From positions 173,501-237,500 of the forward strand of contig JAODUO010000467.1 in assembly GCA_025642075.2 (NCBI GenBank): a DNA stretch of 64,000 bases, in the 5' to 3' direction. The stretch comes from Ridgeia piscesae (Eukaryota > Annelida > Polychaeta > Sabellida > Siboglinidae). Under the pieces are notes generated by a model that was given only the letters and a program-made list of their open reading frames with translations, was not told the DNA's origin and searched no databases. This document shows, piece after piece, positions 64,000-64,000 of the stretch. The translations under genes were made by a program, and so were the position numbers. How positions within the stretch are numbered: the first letter of the stretch is position 1; the number at the start of each line of letters is the position of its first letter.

Positions 64000-64000
64000 G

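Overview
This is animal (metazoan) nuclear DNA. Genes are split by GT-AG introns, the proteins are built from extracellular modules, and the rest is rich in microsatellites, minisatellites, SINE-like heads and decayed LINE, Harbinger and Merlin transposons. The repeat style and the lectin/CUB/sushi mosaic fit a marine invertebrate, most likely a mollusc. The sequence alone does not fix the species, and a lancelet or another invertebrate is not excluded.

Left and centre (about 0.8-38.5 kb, minus strand): one large gene. I assembled 23 coding exons by hand, from a signal-peptide exon at 38380-38457 down to an exon at 798-940, where the gene runs off the left edge. All 22 introns are GT-AG, and the exons sum to 3576 nt, exactly 1192 codons with no stop. 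The predicted secreted or surface protein reads: signal peptide, C-type lectin domain, LDL-receptor class A module, three CUB domains, four sushi (CCP) domains, two EGF modules (the first a clear calcium-binding type), three more sushi domains, a Thr/Ser-rich stalk made of 10-residue repeats, and the start of a Ly-6/uPAR-like cysteine module. It combines a recognition head with complement-control-like modules; I do not recognise it as a named gene. Its introns carry several tandem repeat arrays, including forty near-perfect 60-bp units in intron 9.

Upstream of the gene (38.5-51 kb): a second, paralogous signal-peptide exon lies at 47512-47577, with the same phase-0 donor. Around both first exons is an old collinear duplication (about 38.4-42.0 kb and 47.5-50.2 kb). 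Within it, a block of about 165 bp, 200-390 bp upstream of each ATG, is almost identical although its flanks have diverged. The simplest reading is two alternative promoters and first exons for one gene; a leftover partial gene duplication is the main alternative. A 32-bp satellite with an 8-monomer higher-order repeat follows at 50.4-51.15 kb.

Right part (45-64 kb): mostly mobile-element debris. It includes LINE reverse-transcriptase fragments, an inverted pair of about 700-bp repeats (45.1 and 61.4 kb), a decayed MADF/BESS-type gene with a Harbinger transposase fragment on the opposite strand (57.2-59.1 kb), a Merlin/IS1595-like transposase fragment (60.0-60.3 kb), a tRNA-derived SINE inserted into a 16-bp minisatellite (62.3 kb), and very long microsatellites. 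A possible C-terminal exon of another membrane protein touches the right edge (63763-63999, minus).
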